From Lachnospiraceae bacterium (lineage in GTDB: Bacteria > Bacillota > Clostridia > Lachnospirales > Lachnospiraceae): a DNA stretch of 64,000 nt. A program made the translations under genes and the position numbers. Shown piece by piece: positions 1-8,869 of the stretch; position 1 is the stretch's first letter, and every line of letters starts with the position of its first letter. The notes under the pieces are model-generated. The model saw only the letters and a program-made list of their open reading frames with translations, searched no databases and had not been told where the DNA came from. The stretch spans positions 91,047 through 155,046 of the forward strand of contig CAJTCV010000012.1 of the NCBI GenBank assembly GCA_910574805.1. The letters are read 5' to 3'.

Positions 1-1863
1 CGGCCCGGGGACATGGTGATCCTTCTGCGGACTATGTCCGGCTGGAGCGAGACCTTTGTACGGGTGCTGCAGGAGGAAGGGATTCCGGCCAGCGCCCAGT
101 CCAGAGAAGGTTATTTTGAGACACTGGAGGTGGAGACTGTCCTTTCTTATCTGAGAACACTGGACAATCCCACCCAGGATATTCCGCTGGCTGCCGCCAT
201 GCATGGAATGCTGGGAGGCTTTTCCTCAGGGGAGCTGGCAGAGATCAAGGCGGCTTACCCGGAGCAGAGCTTCGCAAAGGCGTGCGCAGGTTACAGGGAA
301 GACGGGCCGGATGAGGGGCTTCGGGGGCGGCTTAAGGAGTTCTACGGGCAGATGGAGCGTTACCGGGAGCTGGCGGCGTGTACGTCGATCCATGAGCTTT
401 TGTGGCAGATTCTGACCGAGACCGGGTATCTGGACGAGGTCCGGGCCATGCCCGCAGGCCGGCAGCGGCTGGCTAATGTGGAGATGCTTCTTAAGAAGGC
501 CCAGGATTATGAAAAGATCAGTTATCACGGACTTTTTCATTTTGTCCGCTACATTGAGAGACTGCAGAAATACAGCGTGGATTTTGGGGAAGCGGATATC
601 TCCGGGCAGAGTAAAGAGGCGGTGCGGATCATGAGCACCCACCACAGCAAGGGTCTGGAATTTCCCATCGTCTTTGCAGCGGGCCTTGGCAAGAGCTTTA
701 ACAGGCAGGAAAGCCGGGACAAGGCTGTGCTTCACAGCCGGTACGGAATCGGACTGGACTATGTAGATCTGGAACAGCGCATGCGCCGTCCCACGCTTTT
801 GAAGCAGCTCATCCGCAGACAGAATCTCCTGGATGATCTGGGAGAGGAGCTGCGTATTCTGTACGTAGCCATGACCAGGGCAAAGGAAAAGCTGATTCTG
901 ACCGGCATGGCAAAGGAAAAGCTTCTTGGGGTAGAAGGGGCTTTTGGTGACGAAAAGCTTCTGTTTCTGCAGTTGTCCGGTGCGGACAGCTGTCTGGCCT
1001 GGATTCTGTCCGGAATGGACCGGGAGGGAAGCAGCATCCGAAGGGAACAGGTTTCCCTGGAAGAACTCATAAAGCAGGCGGTGGGGCGGCAGGTAAAGAA
1101 GACGCTGACCAGAGATGAGCTGGATGAGATCATCCTGTTCCGGGCAAGAGATGAGAAGCTCTATGAACAGGTGGATCAGTGCCTGTCCTGGAACTATGCA
1201 TGGGATACCGGGAAGAAGACGAAGCAGAAGTACAGTGTCACAGAGCTTAAGAAGCTCCGGATGCAGGAAGAGTCAGACAGCAGCGAGGAGCTGTATCCGG
1301 AGTCGGATATCGTTCCGCTGATCCCCCGGTTTGTGGAACAGACGGAGGAGAAGGGCGGCGCGGCCAGAGGGACGGTTTACCATACGATCATGGAATGTAT
1401 GGACCTGGGGACTGCGCCGGAGCCTGCGCAGGTGGATGCGGAGCTTCAGAGACTGGCGGCAGAGAGGCGGATCACGAAGGAAGACCTCCAGGTGGTAAGA
1501 CCAGCGGATTTTCAGGTGTTTTTGCAGACTCCGCTTGCCAGGCGGATGCGGGAAGCAGGAGAGAGGGGCGAGCTGTTCCGGGAGCAGCCCTTTGTCATCG
1601 GACTCCCGGGAAGTGAATTTCCGGATGCAGATCCAGAGGAAACCGTGCTGGTCCAGGGGATCATCGACGCATTTTTCTATGAAGACGGGGAAGCGGTGGT
1701 GGTGGACTATAAGACCGACCGGGTCAGCCGGGCAGAAGAGCTTGTCGAACGCTATCATGCCCAGCTGGAATATTATGACCAGGCCCTCCGGATGCTGACC
1801 GGGAAAAAGGTGAAGGAGCGGCTTATCTATTCCTTTAAGCTTGGGAAGGTGATCGGGATCTAG
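1..1863 (+). CDS. addA: AddA, ATP-dependent helicase/nuclease subunit A (3' part)
   Basis: The reading frame is open from the first base, so the start and the N-terminal ATPase motifs lie upstream of the window. About 620 residues are visible. They contain a UvrD-type helicase motif with STHHSKGLEFP (near nt 635), the ILYVAMTRAKEKL motif VI (near nt 855), and a C-terminal RecB-family nuclease domain with GIIDAFF and the catalytic VVDYKTD signature (near nt 1660-1720). AddA pairs with AddB to process double-strand breaks for recombination, the Gram-positive counterpart of RecBCD. addB would be expected just upstream. The gene ends 14 bp before a convergent regulator. Confidence 0.93.
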   Translation, partial: RPGDMVILLRTMSGWSETFVRVLQEEGIPASAQSREGYFETLEVETVLSYLRTLDNPTQDIPLAAAMHGMLGGFSSGELAEIKAAYPEQSFAKACAGYREDGPDEGLRGRLKEFYGQMERYRELAACTSIHELLWQILTETGYLDEVRAMPAGRQRLANVEMLLKKAQDYEKISYHGLFHFVRYIERLQKYSVDFGEADISGQSKEAVRIMSTHHSKGLEFPIVFAAGLGKSFNRQESRDKAVLHSRYGIGLDYVDLEQRMRRPTLLKQLIRRQNLLDDLGEELRILYVAMTRAKEKLILTGMAKEKLLGVEGAFGDEKLLFLQLSGADSCLAWILSGMDREGSSIRREQVSLEELIKQAVGRQVKKTLTRDELDEIILFRARDEKLYEQVDQCLSWNYAWDTGKKTKQKYSVTELKKLRMQEESDSSEELYPESDIVPLIPRFVEQTEEKGGAARGTVYHTIMECMDLGTAPEPAQVDAELQRLAAERRITKEDLQVVRPADFQVFLQTPLARRMREAGERGELFREQPFVIGLPGSEFPDADPEETVLVQGIIDAFFYEDGEAVVVDYKTDRVSRAEELVERYHAQLEYYDQALRMLTGKKVKERLIYSFKLGKVIGI

Positions 1864-1877
1864 GGACCGCAGGACGG

Positions 1878-3077
1878 TCAGTTCTGCGGCCGCCCCTGCC
1901 GTCCTTCCGTAAAATGGATGGATTTGGCGTACTGCGTGGGGGTGATGCCGTAATATTCTTTGAACTGTCTGGAAAAATGATGTACGGTGGAATACTGGAG
2001 GCGCTTGGCGATCTGGGTAAAATTATCCCGGCCTTCCCGGATCAGTTTCCTGCTCTCTTCCAGCTTCAGCCGGCGGATATATTCTCCCGGCGGGATCTGC
2101 AGATGGCGCTGGAAGAGCGTGGTCAGGTAGGAGACACTGACATTGTTGGCGGCGGCAACGCTGCTCACCGGGAGCCTGTTGTAGATATGGTCGGAGATAT
2201 AGGCCAGTACCCCGTGCAGAATATGATTTTCATTGTAGATGGAAATGGAAGTATGCAGCTTTTCCACCCGGGGATCCTTCATGCGCAGGACGGTCAGAAG
2301 CAGCTGCTGGAGCTTTGAGATAATCATGTCGTTGCTGAACATATCCGGCGCGTTGTATTCCTGCAGGATCTGCAGCAGCAGATTACTGGCCTCATTGTCC
2401 AGAGAAAAGCGCTGGTTCAGAAGCAGTTCCAGAAACGGATACTGGACATCGAAGGAGATGGTGATAAAGCCCACCGTACATCCGGGATCCGCATACTGCA
2501 TGTGCCACTGGCCAGGGCCATAGACAGTCATGTTCCCCTGCTCCAGCGTCATTTCGCTTCCGTTGACCACACTGTGGAGCCGTCCTTTGTCCACATAGGT
2601 CAGCTCTGACATCTCATGCCGTTCTCCCTTGAAAAAGAATCCCTTTTCCTTTTCCTGATAGAAAATCGTATAGACATTGCGGATATTCATCTGGCACTGG
2701 ACGCTGAAAGACACATCCACATTACAGGAATCCTGCATACTCCAGACCCCTTCCCGGTCCATGCAGCACCGGACCGTGCAGGAGTCAGATATGGGGATCA
2801 GAGAGAAATAGATTCCGCCGGGGATGACCACCGGCTTGTCCAGATAGAAATATTCCATGGATGCCGGCAGGTGCGAGACTGCAAGTACGGTCATGCCGCT
2901 TTCAAAATCCAGATACATTTTCTCCGCATCCAGGCGGTATACTCTGACCGAGTCATGGCAGACGGTGACGATCTGTTCCTTCCATTCTCTGCCGCTTGGG
3001 AACCCGCGGTTCGGATGACGGTCCTGCAGGATCTCTCCAAATTCTGAAAAACTCAACGTGTTCAAATTTTTGATCAA
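1878..3077 (-). CDS. AraC-family transcriptional regulator
   Basis: A 399-residue protein with a sensory N-terminal half. A cupin-like segment lies around residues 150-220 (including LHSVVNGSEMTLEQGNMTVY). The C-terminus (about 285-390) is a two-helix-turn-helix AraC domain with VAAANNVSVSYLTTLFQRHL and the closing signature FSRQFKEYYGITPTQYAK. It is divergent from the carbohydrate operon beginning at 3303 and is probably its ligand-responsive activator. Repeated TTGCAA/TTGCAT half-sites in the shared intergenic region would be suitable targets. The ligand cannot be read from the sequence. Confidence 0.9.
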   Translation of the reverse strand: MIKNLNTLSFSEFGEILQDRHPNRGFPSGREWKEQIVTVCHDSVRVYRLDAEKMYLDFESGMTVLAVSHLPASMEYFYLDKPVVIPGGIYFSLIPISDSCTVRCCMDREGVWSMQDSCNVDVSFSVQCQMNIRNVYTIFYQEKEKGFFFKGERHEMSELTYVDKGRLHSVVNGSEMTLEQGNMTVYGPGQWHMQYADPGCTVGFITISFDVQYPFLELLLNQRFSLDNEASNLLLQILQEYNAPDMFSNDMIISKLQQLLLTVLRMKDPRVEKLHTSISIYNENHILHGVLAYISDHIYNRLPVSSVAAANNVSVSYLTTLFQRHLQIPPGEYIRRLKLEESRKLIREGRDNFTQIAKRLQYSTVHHFSRQFKEYYGITPTQYAKSIHFTEGRQGRPQN

Positions 3078-3174
3078 GACAGTTTCCTCCCACTTTCGTA
3101 TTTTTTAAGTACAGGTAAAAAATGTAAATATGGGGTGCCATATTTATTATATTGTGTTTTGATTGTTGAAGATA

Positions 3175-3255
3175 TTGCAAAATTAATCGTAAATTTGCAT
3201 ATTTTTATTCGATATACCCAATCGCGTTGACAGCGGGAGCGCCGGGGCTTACACT
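3175..3255 (+). promoter_or_regulatory. Promoter of carbohydrate operon with candidate AraC half-sites
   Basis: TTGACA (3227-3232) and TACACT (3250-3255) are separated by 17 bp and face the gene at 3303. Upstream, in an AT-rich stretch, TTGCAA (3175) and TTGCAT (3195) repeat in the same orientation 20 bp apart, about two helical turns, as AraC dimers often require. A third similar word (GTGCAA) lies at 5360 before the next gene. The promoter is read directly; assignment of the boxes to the adjacent regulator is inference. Confidence 0.5.
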
Positions 3256-3302
3256 GGGCGTAAATCACAGACACGTCAGCATCAGGAAAGGATGGTAAAT
3301 GG

Positions 3303-5351
3303 ATGAAAGCAAAAATCAGCAGTCTGAAAATCTGCGGTACAAAAGTAACAGGTGCTAACCCGCTGCCTGTATTCCGCGACGTGGAGGCGGACAAGCCTTC
3401 CCGGGGAGACGGCACGCTGCTTCCGGAGGAGGAGAAGCTTCTGGGAGCCAATACCGGATTCCGGGTCCTTCCGTATCGGATGCTGGATAAATATGACCGG
3501 AATAAACATGAGATCCAGCTGAAGACTGCAGTGCTGGAAAATGACAGGCTGGAAGCTGTCTTTCTGCCGGAACAGGGCGGGCGTCTCTGGTCACTGAAAA
3601 ATAAGATGACCGGAAAAGAGATTCTCTATAAAAATCCGGTCTTTCAGCCGGCGAATCTGGGAATCCGCAACGCCTGGTTCTCCGGCGGGGTGGAGTGGAA
3701 CTGCGGTCAGTACGGGCATGTGGTCTACAGCAGCAGCCCGGTGTTCTTTGCCCGCATCACGGCTCCGGACGGGGAAGAATTTCTGCGAATGTATGAGTTT
3801 GAGCGGATGAAGCGTCTCTTTATTCAGATCGATTTTCATCTGCCTGACGGGGCGGAAGCCATCTACGCCCATGTCTGTATTTTTAATCAGGATGACAGAG
3901 AACAGTCCATGTACTGGTGGAGCAATATCGCGATTCAGGCGACAGAGAAGCTCCGGGTGTTTTCCGACGCGCAGGATGTGATCTATCTGGATCCGGACAG
4001 CATCAGCGACAATGTGAATCCGGTACGCGTATTCGGCCGCACAAAGCTGCCTTTTCTGCCTACCCTTCCCCAAAAGGATTCATCTTATCCGTCCAACGCC
4101 ACATATTCCAATGAATTTTTCTTTCAGAACGAAGAAAAACCGGATGCCTGCTGGAGTGGGGCCGCTTATGAGGACGGACGGCTGTTTTATGAAGCATCCA
4201 CGCTTCCCCTGCGGTTCCGCAAGATGTTCTGCTGGGGCAGTCACGGGGGCGGCCGCCGGTGGTGCGAGTATCTGGCGAACAAAGAGGAAGGAAACTATGT
4301 GGAACTGCAGGCAGGCCTGGCGCCCACGCAGCTGAATTCCATCTATATACCTGCCCATACCGTGTGGAGTTTTACCCAGGCGATCGGGGAGACTTTCCTC
4401 TCCGACTGTGCGGCGCCCTATGCGGAAATATACGCAGATGCGCAGAGAACGGTCAAAACGGCAGTCCGCCAGGCCATGCCTGTGGAGCTGCTTGCGTCCA
4501 TGGATCAGGATTTCAGGGAAAAAGCAGTCCTTGCAACCGAAGAGATCCTGTCTGCCGGTTCCGGATGGGGTGCGCTGGAGGAAAGACGGGGTGGAGCGAT
4601 CCCGGCCAGTATGTATTTTCCGGCTTCCACGCTGGGACCGGAGCAGGAGCCATGGCTTGGACTTCTGGAAAAAGGATGGATGGAGTGCACGGATGTCCGG
4701 ATGGCGCCGGCCAGCTGGATGGTGGATGAACATTTCCTTCCGCTTCTGGAAGAGAGCGTGAAAAGACCGGAAGGAGATCATTATCTGTCACGGCTTCAAC
4801 TGGGAGTAATGCTCTATGAACTTGGAAGAAGAGAAGAGGGAGTCAGACAGTGGGAGCTGTCTCTGGAACGGGAGAGATCGCCGTTTGCCCTTCGGAACCT
4901 GGCTTATGATGCGGGACAGAAGAAAGATCTGGAAAAGGCGGTGGAACTGATGAAGGAGGCCGTCCGCCTGGAGGACGGCGCCATCGACCGGGCATTTTCA
5001 GAAGAACTGATGGAGCTTCTGCTGGCGTCCGGCCGGTTTGAAGAGGCATGGGATTTTTATCAGGGGCTTCCGGAGGCATACCGTTCTCAGGATCGTCTGA
5101 GCATGCAGGCAGGAGTTGCAGCCATGGAGCTGCCCGAACCCCCGCTGGCATTTGTGGAGGCACTTTTTACCAGGGATATCGCATGCATCCGGGAAGGGGA
5201 TAATACACTGACGGATCTTTACAGAAGGTATAAGGTGCGGAGTCTGCTGGTGGACAAAGAGCAGTCCATGACGATGGAAGAAGCGGAAAGATATGCAGAA
5301 AAAAACTGTGAGCCTCCGTACTGGATTGATTTCCGCATGGTTATCAAGTGA
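3303..5351 (+). CDS. DUF5107 and TPR-containing protein
   Basis: 682 residues. The N-terminal ~360 residues match the DUF5107 type, a galactose-mutarotase/beta-sandwich-like domain (landmarks FLPEQGGRLWSLKNKMTGKE and WFSGGVEWNCGQYGH). The C-terminal third (about 490-640) is alpha-helical with TPR-like repeats (LGVMLYELGRREEGVRQWEL, AYDAGQKKDLEKAVELMKEA). There is no signal peptide, so it is probably cytoplasmic. Family members sit in sugar-utilisation loci and are suspected to act on carbohydrate, but no reaction is established. It is the first gene of the AraC-facing operon, preceded by an AAAGGA ribosome site. Confidence 0.8.
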   Translation: MKAKISSLKICGTKVTGANPLPVFRDVEADKPSRGDGTLLPEEEKLLGANTGFRVLPYRMLDKYDRNKHEIQLKTAVLENDRLEAVFLPEQGGRLWSLKNKMTGKEILYKNPVFQPANLGIRNAWFSGGVEWNCGQYGHVVYSSSPVFFARITAPDGEEFLRMYEFERMKRLFIQIDFHLPDGAEAIYAHVCIFNQDDREQSMYWWSNIAIQATEKLRVFSDAQDVIYLDPDSISDNVNPVRVFGRTKLPFLPTLPQKDSSYPSNATYSNEFFFQNEEKPDACWSGAAYEDGRLFYEASTLPLRFRKMFCWGSHGGGRRWCEYLANKEEGNYVELQAGLAPTQLNSIYIPAHTVWSFTQAIGETFLSDCAAPYAEIYADAQRTVKTAVRQAMPVELLASMDQDFREKAVLATEEILSAGSGWGALEERRGGAIPASMYFPASTLGPEQEPWLGLLEKGWMECTDVRMAPASWMVDEHFLPLLEESVKRPEGDHYLSRLQLGVMLYELGRREEGVRQWELSLERERSPFALRNLAYDAGQKKDLEKAVELMKEAVRLEDGAIDRAFSEELMELLLASGRFEEAWDFYQGLPEAYRSQDRLSMQAGVAAMELPEPPLAFVEALFTRDIACIREGDNTLTDLYRRYKVRSLLVDKEQSMTMEEAERYAEKNCEPPYWIDFRMVIK

Positions 5352-5385
5352 AAAACTATGTGCAAATTTAATAAAAAATGAAACA

Positions 5386-5419
5386 TTTTTGTTGAAAAAT
5401 GATTCATTTCCAACAAAAA
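5386..5419. other. AT-rich inverted repeat between operon genes
   Basis: TTTTTGTTG (5386-5394) and CAACAAAAA (5411-5419) form 9-bp arms around a 16-nt loop in the 169-bp gap before the Gfo/Idh gene. The stem is too AT-rich for a convincing terminator. It could be an operator or a weak attenuator; function unknown. Confidence 0.3.
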
Positions 5420-5520
5420 AAGTGAATTCTGATAAAGATGAAAGCAGTTTTGGCAAAGACAGAGAACCGAATTTATGATTATAATATTTTTACAAATAAA
5501 AAGACAGGGAGGAACTGCGA

Positions 5521-6582
5521 ATGAAAGAAACCAGGATGCTGCAGGTGGCCGTGATCGGCTGCGGATATTTCGGCACCAATCATGCCAGAATCTATGAGAA
5601 GCTGCCCAATGCTCTTCTGATGGCCGTGTGCGACCGCAACCGGGCCATGGCGGACGAACTGGCGGCACTCATCAACAGCGGACGCTCTGAGGAGGAAGAG
5701 CGCTGCAGGGCTTTCTATGACGCGGAGGAGATGCTCCGGGAGCTGGGGGATGAGCTGGATGCGTGCAGCGTGGCGGTATCGGAGCATTATCACTACGATG
5801 CGGCCAGACCGGTCATCGAAGCAGGGAAAGCGCTGCTGATCGAGAAACCCATCGCACAGGACGGAGCTACGGCAGACCGGATCATGGAGCTTGTCGGAAA
5901 GCATAAAACCCGCATGATGGTGGGACAGGTGCTGAAATTCGATCCTAAATACCAGATTATGGCGCAGAAGATCGAAAACGGAGATTTCGGTGAGGTTACG
6001 AACATGTATCTGGAGCGGTCATCCACCAATGGCGTGCCCAGACGTCTGAGCGGGGCCATCTCCATGTATCACTATATGGGGGTGCATGATTTTGAGGCCA
6101 TGCTTACCTTCGCCGGGAGCGCCAGACCGGTCAAAGTGTACGCTCAGGCGGTGGACAAGGTGAACGGGGCATTCAACAGGGACCGGGCGGTCAACGAAGG
6201 AGACGCCACCTTTAACACCATCACGTTCGATAACGGGACGATCGCGGTGATCCATCTTTTCTGGGCGCATGCCAGCGAGTCTCTGGGATTTGTGGCAAGA
6301 GCGCATGTCTTCGGCACGAAGGCAACCGGCTATATTGACATCAAGAGCCCGGGCCTTGAGATCTATGAAGAGGACCGTCTGACGGAATATCCGGAGCTGA
6401 CTTACTGGCCGGAGTTTAACGGAGAGATTCAGGGAGCATTAAAAGCTGAACTGCTTCATTTCTGCGAGGCAACACTCTCAGGGAAGCCCTATATTGTGAA
6501 CAATGAGCGGGCGGTACTTGCAGTAAAGGTGATTGATGCCTGCAGAGAATCACTGAAGACCGGCATGCCTGTTATGCTGTGA
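5521..6582 (+). CDS. Gfo/Idh/MocA-family NAD(P)-dependent oxidoreductase
   Basis: 353 residues. The N-terminal Rossmann fold has VIGCGYFGTNHARIYEK (about 11-27), and the family LLIEKPIAQDG motif supplies the catalytic lysine near residue 105. The C-terminal alpha/beta domain contains YMGVHDFEAM. The family oxidises or reduces sugars, inositols and sugar derivatives. This copy is followed within 40 bp by ABC transporter genes, so it probably acts on the imported substrate. The start follows a GGGAGG ribosome site. Two further Gfo-type genes lie in the same locus, consistent with a multi-step interconversion such as inositol or keto-sugar metabolism; the exact substrate is not readable. Confidence 0.9.
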   Translation: MKETRMLQVAVIGCGYFGTNHARIYEKLPNALLMAVCDRNRAMADELAALINSGRSEEEERCRAFYDAEEMLRELGDELDACSVAVSEHYHYDAARPVIEAGKALLIEKPIAQDGATADRIMELVGKHKTRMMVGQVLKFDPKYQIMAQKIENGDFGEVTNMYLERSSTNGVPRRLSGAISMYHYMGVHDFEAMLTFAGSARPVKVYAQAVDKVNGAFNRDRAVNEGDATFNTITFDNGTIAVIHLFWAHASESLGFVARAHVFGTKATGYIDIKSPGLEIYEEDRLTEYPELTYWPEFNGEIQGALKAELLHFCEATLSGKPYIVNNERAVLAVKVIDACRESLKTGMPVML

Positions 6583-6619
6583 CAGGAGGGTCGGGGAACG
6601 GACGCTTTGGAGGAAGAAT

Positions 6620-7600
6620 ATGAGTGACAGAAAAAATGGAGTTCTGCGAAAACCGGACCTGAACCGGATGATCAACATCGGCATTCTGGCGGCCCTCATG
6701 TGCGTTGCCACGATCTCGAACCGTTCCTTTTTGTCTCCGGGCAATCTGCTGGGAGTCCTGGAACAGAACGCGGCAAAAGGAGTCATGGCGCTGGGAGCGA
6801 CCTTTGTCCTGATCACAGGCGGGATCGATCTGTCCATGGGCAACGGCCTGACCATGATCGCAGTGGTATCCAGTATCCTTCATGTCAGCACCGGCAACCG
6901 TGCATGGCTTCTGGTGGCCCTGTGCGTCCTGATCGGCTCGGTGCTTGGCTCGGTAAATGGATTTCTCATCACAAAATGCCGGCTTCTGCCCTTTGTGGCG
7001 ACACTGGGAATGATGACGATCGCGGAAGGGATCACGCACTGGGCGTCTGAGGGGAAGATCATGTTCCTGAGTTCTCCGGCTGTCTCTTATATCGGGCGGG
7101 GAAAGGTGTTCGGGGTGCTCCCGTTCCAGACGGTGGCATTTCTGTTCATGGCAGCACTGGCCGCTGTGATTCTGTATCGGACCCGTCTGGGTACCGCTAC
7201 CTATGCGCTGGGCAGCAACGAGGCGGCGGCTGCCTGCTGCGGGATCAACACCAGCCGTCAGAAATTCAAGATTTATGTGCTGAACGGCATGTTTATCGGG
7301 GTTGCTGCTCTTCTGACTGTCAGCCGTGTGGGACAGATATCGCCGAATCTGGGGGGAGATTCCATGATGGATGCCATCGCAGCAGCGGTGATCGGCGGTA
7401 CCAGTACCATGGGCGGAAGAGGCACCATCGGAGGGACGATCATCGGAACACTGATCATCGGAGTGCTGATCAATGCCCTCACCTTTATGGAAGTACCTGT
7501 TAACGCGCAGTCTGCGATCAAGGGGCTTGTCATACTGATCGCCATCGTCGTGGACGCGCTGTTCACCCTTTTTCAAAAAAGAAAAAGCGGAAAGGACTAA
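6620..7600 (+). CDS. Ribose-type sugar ABC transporter permease
   Basis: 326 residues, mostly hydrophobic, of the RbsC/branched-chain permease (BPD_transp_2) family. It carries the family segment LGATFVLITGGIDLSMGNGL (about 55-75) and the C-terminal AAAVIGGTSTMGGRGTIGGT. The start follows a GGAGGAAGAAT ribosome site. A second permease domain is fused to the ATPase encoded at 8870. The two probably form a heterodimeric membrane channel with the binding protein encoded between them. Confidence 0.92.
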   Translation: MSDRKNGVLRKPDLNRMINIGILAALMCVATISNRSFLSPGNLLGVLEQNAAKGVMALGATFVLITGGIDLSMGNGLTMIAVVSSILHVSTGNRAWLLVALCVLIGSVLGSVNGFLITKCRLLPFVATLGMMTIAEGITHWASEGKIMFLSSPAVSYIGRGKVFGVLPFQTVAFLFMAALAAVILYRTRLGTATYALGSNEAAAACCGINTSRQKFKIYVLNGMFIGVAALLTVSRVGQISPNLGGDSMMDAIAAAVIGGTSTMGGRGTIGGTIIGTLIIGVLINALTFMEVPVNAQSAIKGLVILIAIVVDALFTLFQKRKSGKD

Positions 7601-7629
7601 AGACAAGATCAACAAAAAGGAGGAAGAAA

Positions 7630-8772
7630 ATGAAAAGACTGTTAGCACTGACGCTTACACTGGCCATGACACTGGGGATCTGTGCAGGCTGCGGCTCCAA
7701 ACCGGCCGACGGCGGAAGCACCGCGGCTCCTGACGCTGCTGCTCCGGCCCCTGCTGAAAGCGCAGAACCGGAAGAAGAAGCCGAAGCTCCGGCTGCAGAT
7801 ACTGCAACGGGAGAGAAGATGACCATCGGCATGGCATGCATTAACCTCAATGACGCCGGGCTGATCCTCATTAAAAACGGTGCGGATCTGGCAGGAGAGG
7901 ACTATGACTGCGAGCTGATCTGGAAGGCATGCGAGGGGAATCTGGATACCCAGATCGACCAGATCAGAGGATTTATTCAGCAGGGCGTAGATGCCATCTG
8001 GATCGATTCCTGCGACGTGGCAGGCATTGTGGACGTGGTAAATGAAGCAACTGACGCGGGGATCATCGTCCTGACCGCAGGCAGCAAGGTGGAGGCAGAT
8101 GCCAACTATAACCTGATCTATCCGGATTATGACGATGCGTATTTCTCCGCTACCGTGATCGGTGAATATTATAAGGATCAGACAGGGTCCATCGGTCTGG
8201 TAGTGGGCAGCGCCGGCAATCTGGTCTCTGAGAAGAGACAGGAAGGCTATACGGCAGCCATGGAAAATTATCCGAATCTGAAGCTGGTTTCCGGTATGGG
8301 TATGTGGGATGCCACCACTTCCATGACCGTGGCGGAGGATCTGGTCCGTTCCAATACCGATATGCTGCATATGCATATCATCGCGGCAGGTATGAGCTAT
8401 GGCGCTTATCAGGGCGTACAGAATGCCGGCGGCAATATCACCATCTCCACCAATGACGGAGATCCGGATGCGCTGGATTATCTGGAAAAAGGTGATTATC
8501 TGCTGGACAACGTTGTGGGAAATGAGCGTCTTGGCTACTGGGGAATCGTAATCGCACGCCGCCTGTTCGATGGCGAGGCCATGGCGGTGGATCAGTATCT
8601 GCCCACCTATAAGGTTATGGGTGATGAGATGCTGAAATTCGTGCAGGACAACGGTCTTACTGAGATCAACGGCGTTACCTATGAAGTCGTGTCCATCGAG
8701 GAGGCAAGGAAGATCATTGCTTCCGAGTCCTATCAGAAAGAGTTTGACGCAGATTTTGTTCCTACAAAATAA
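7630..8772 (+). CDS. Sugar ABC transporter substrate-binding lipoprotein
   Basis: 380 residues. The N-terminus is a lipoprotein signal (basic KRLLA, hydrophobic stretch, then lipobox GICAGC near residue 21), followed by a low-complexity Ala/Pro/Glu linker typical of surface-anchored binding proteins. The rest is a periplasmic-binding-protein fold of the RbsB class (GFIQQGVDAIWIDSCDVAGI, INGVTYEVVS). It captures the sugar outside the membrane and delivers it to the permeases encoded at 6620 and 8870. The RBS is AGGAGG. Confidence 0.92.
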   Translation: MKRLLALTLTLAMTLGICAGCGSKPADGGSTAAPDAAAPAPAESAEPEEEAEAPAADTATGEKMTIGMACINLNDAGLILIKNGADLAGEDYDCELIWKACEGNLDTQIDQIRGFIQQGVDAIWIDSCDVAGIVDVVNEATDAGIIVLTAGSKVEADANYNLIYPDYDDAYFSATVIGEYYKDQTGSIGLVVGSAGNLVSEKRQEGYTAAMENYPNLKLVSGMGMWDATTSMTVAEDLVRSNTDMLHMHIIAAGMSYGAYQGVQNAGGNITISTNDGDPDALDYLEKGDYLLDNVVGNERLGYWGIVIARRLFDGEAMAVDQYLPTYKVMGDEMLKFVQDNGLTEINGVTYEVVSIEEARKIIASESYQKEFDADFVPTK

Positions 8773-8788
8773 AGAACAAAGCATGCAG

Positions 8789-8832
8789 TCCGAAAGGGGC
8801 AGAGACCGTCTGTCTTCCTGTCCCTTTCCGGA
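8789..8832 (+). other. Intercistronic stem-loop after the binding-protein gene
   Basis: TCCGAAAGGGGCAG pairs imperfectly with CTGTCCCTTTCCGGA across a ~15-nt loop, with no following T-tract. Hairpins at this place commonly protect the abundant binding-protein mRNA or lower expression of downstream membrane components. That role is inferred. Confidence 0.5.
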
Positions 8833-8869
8833 CACAGCGCATCCATGAACAGAAAGGCAGGGTACAGAT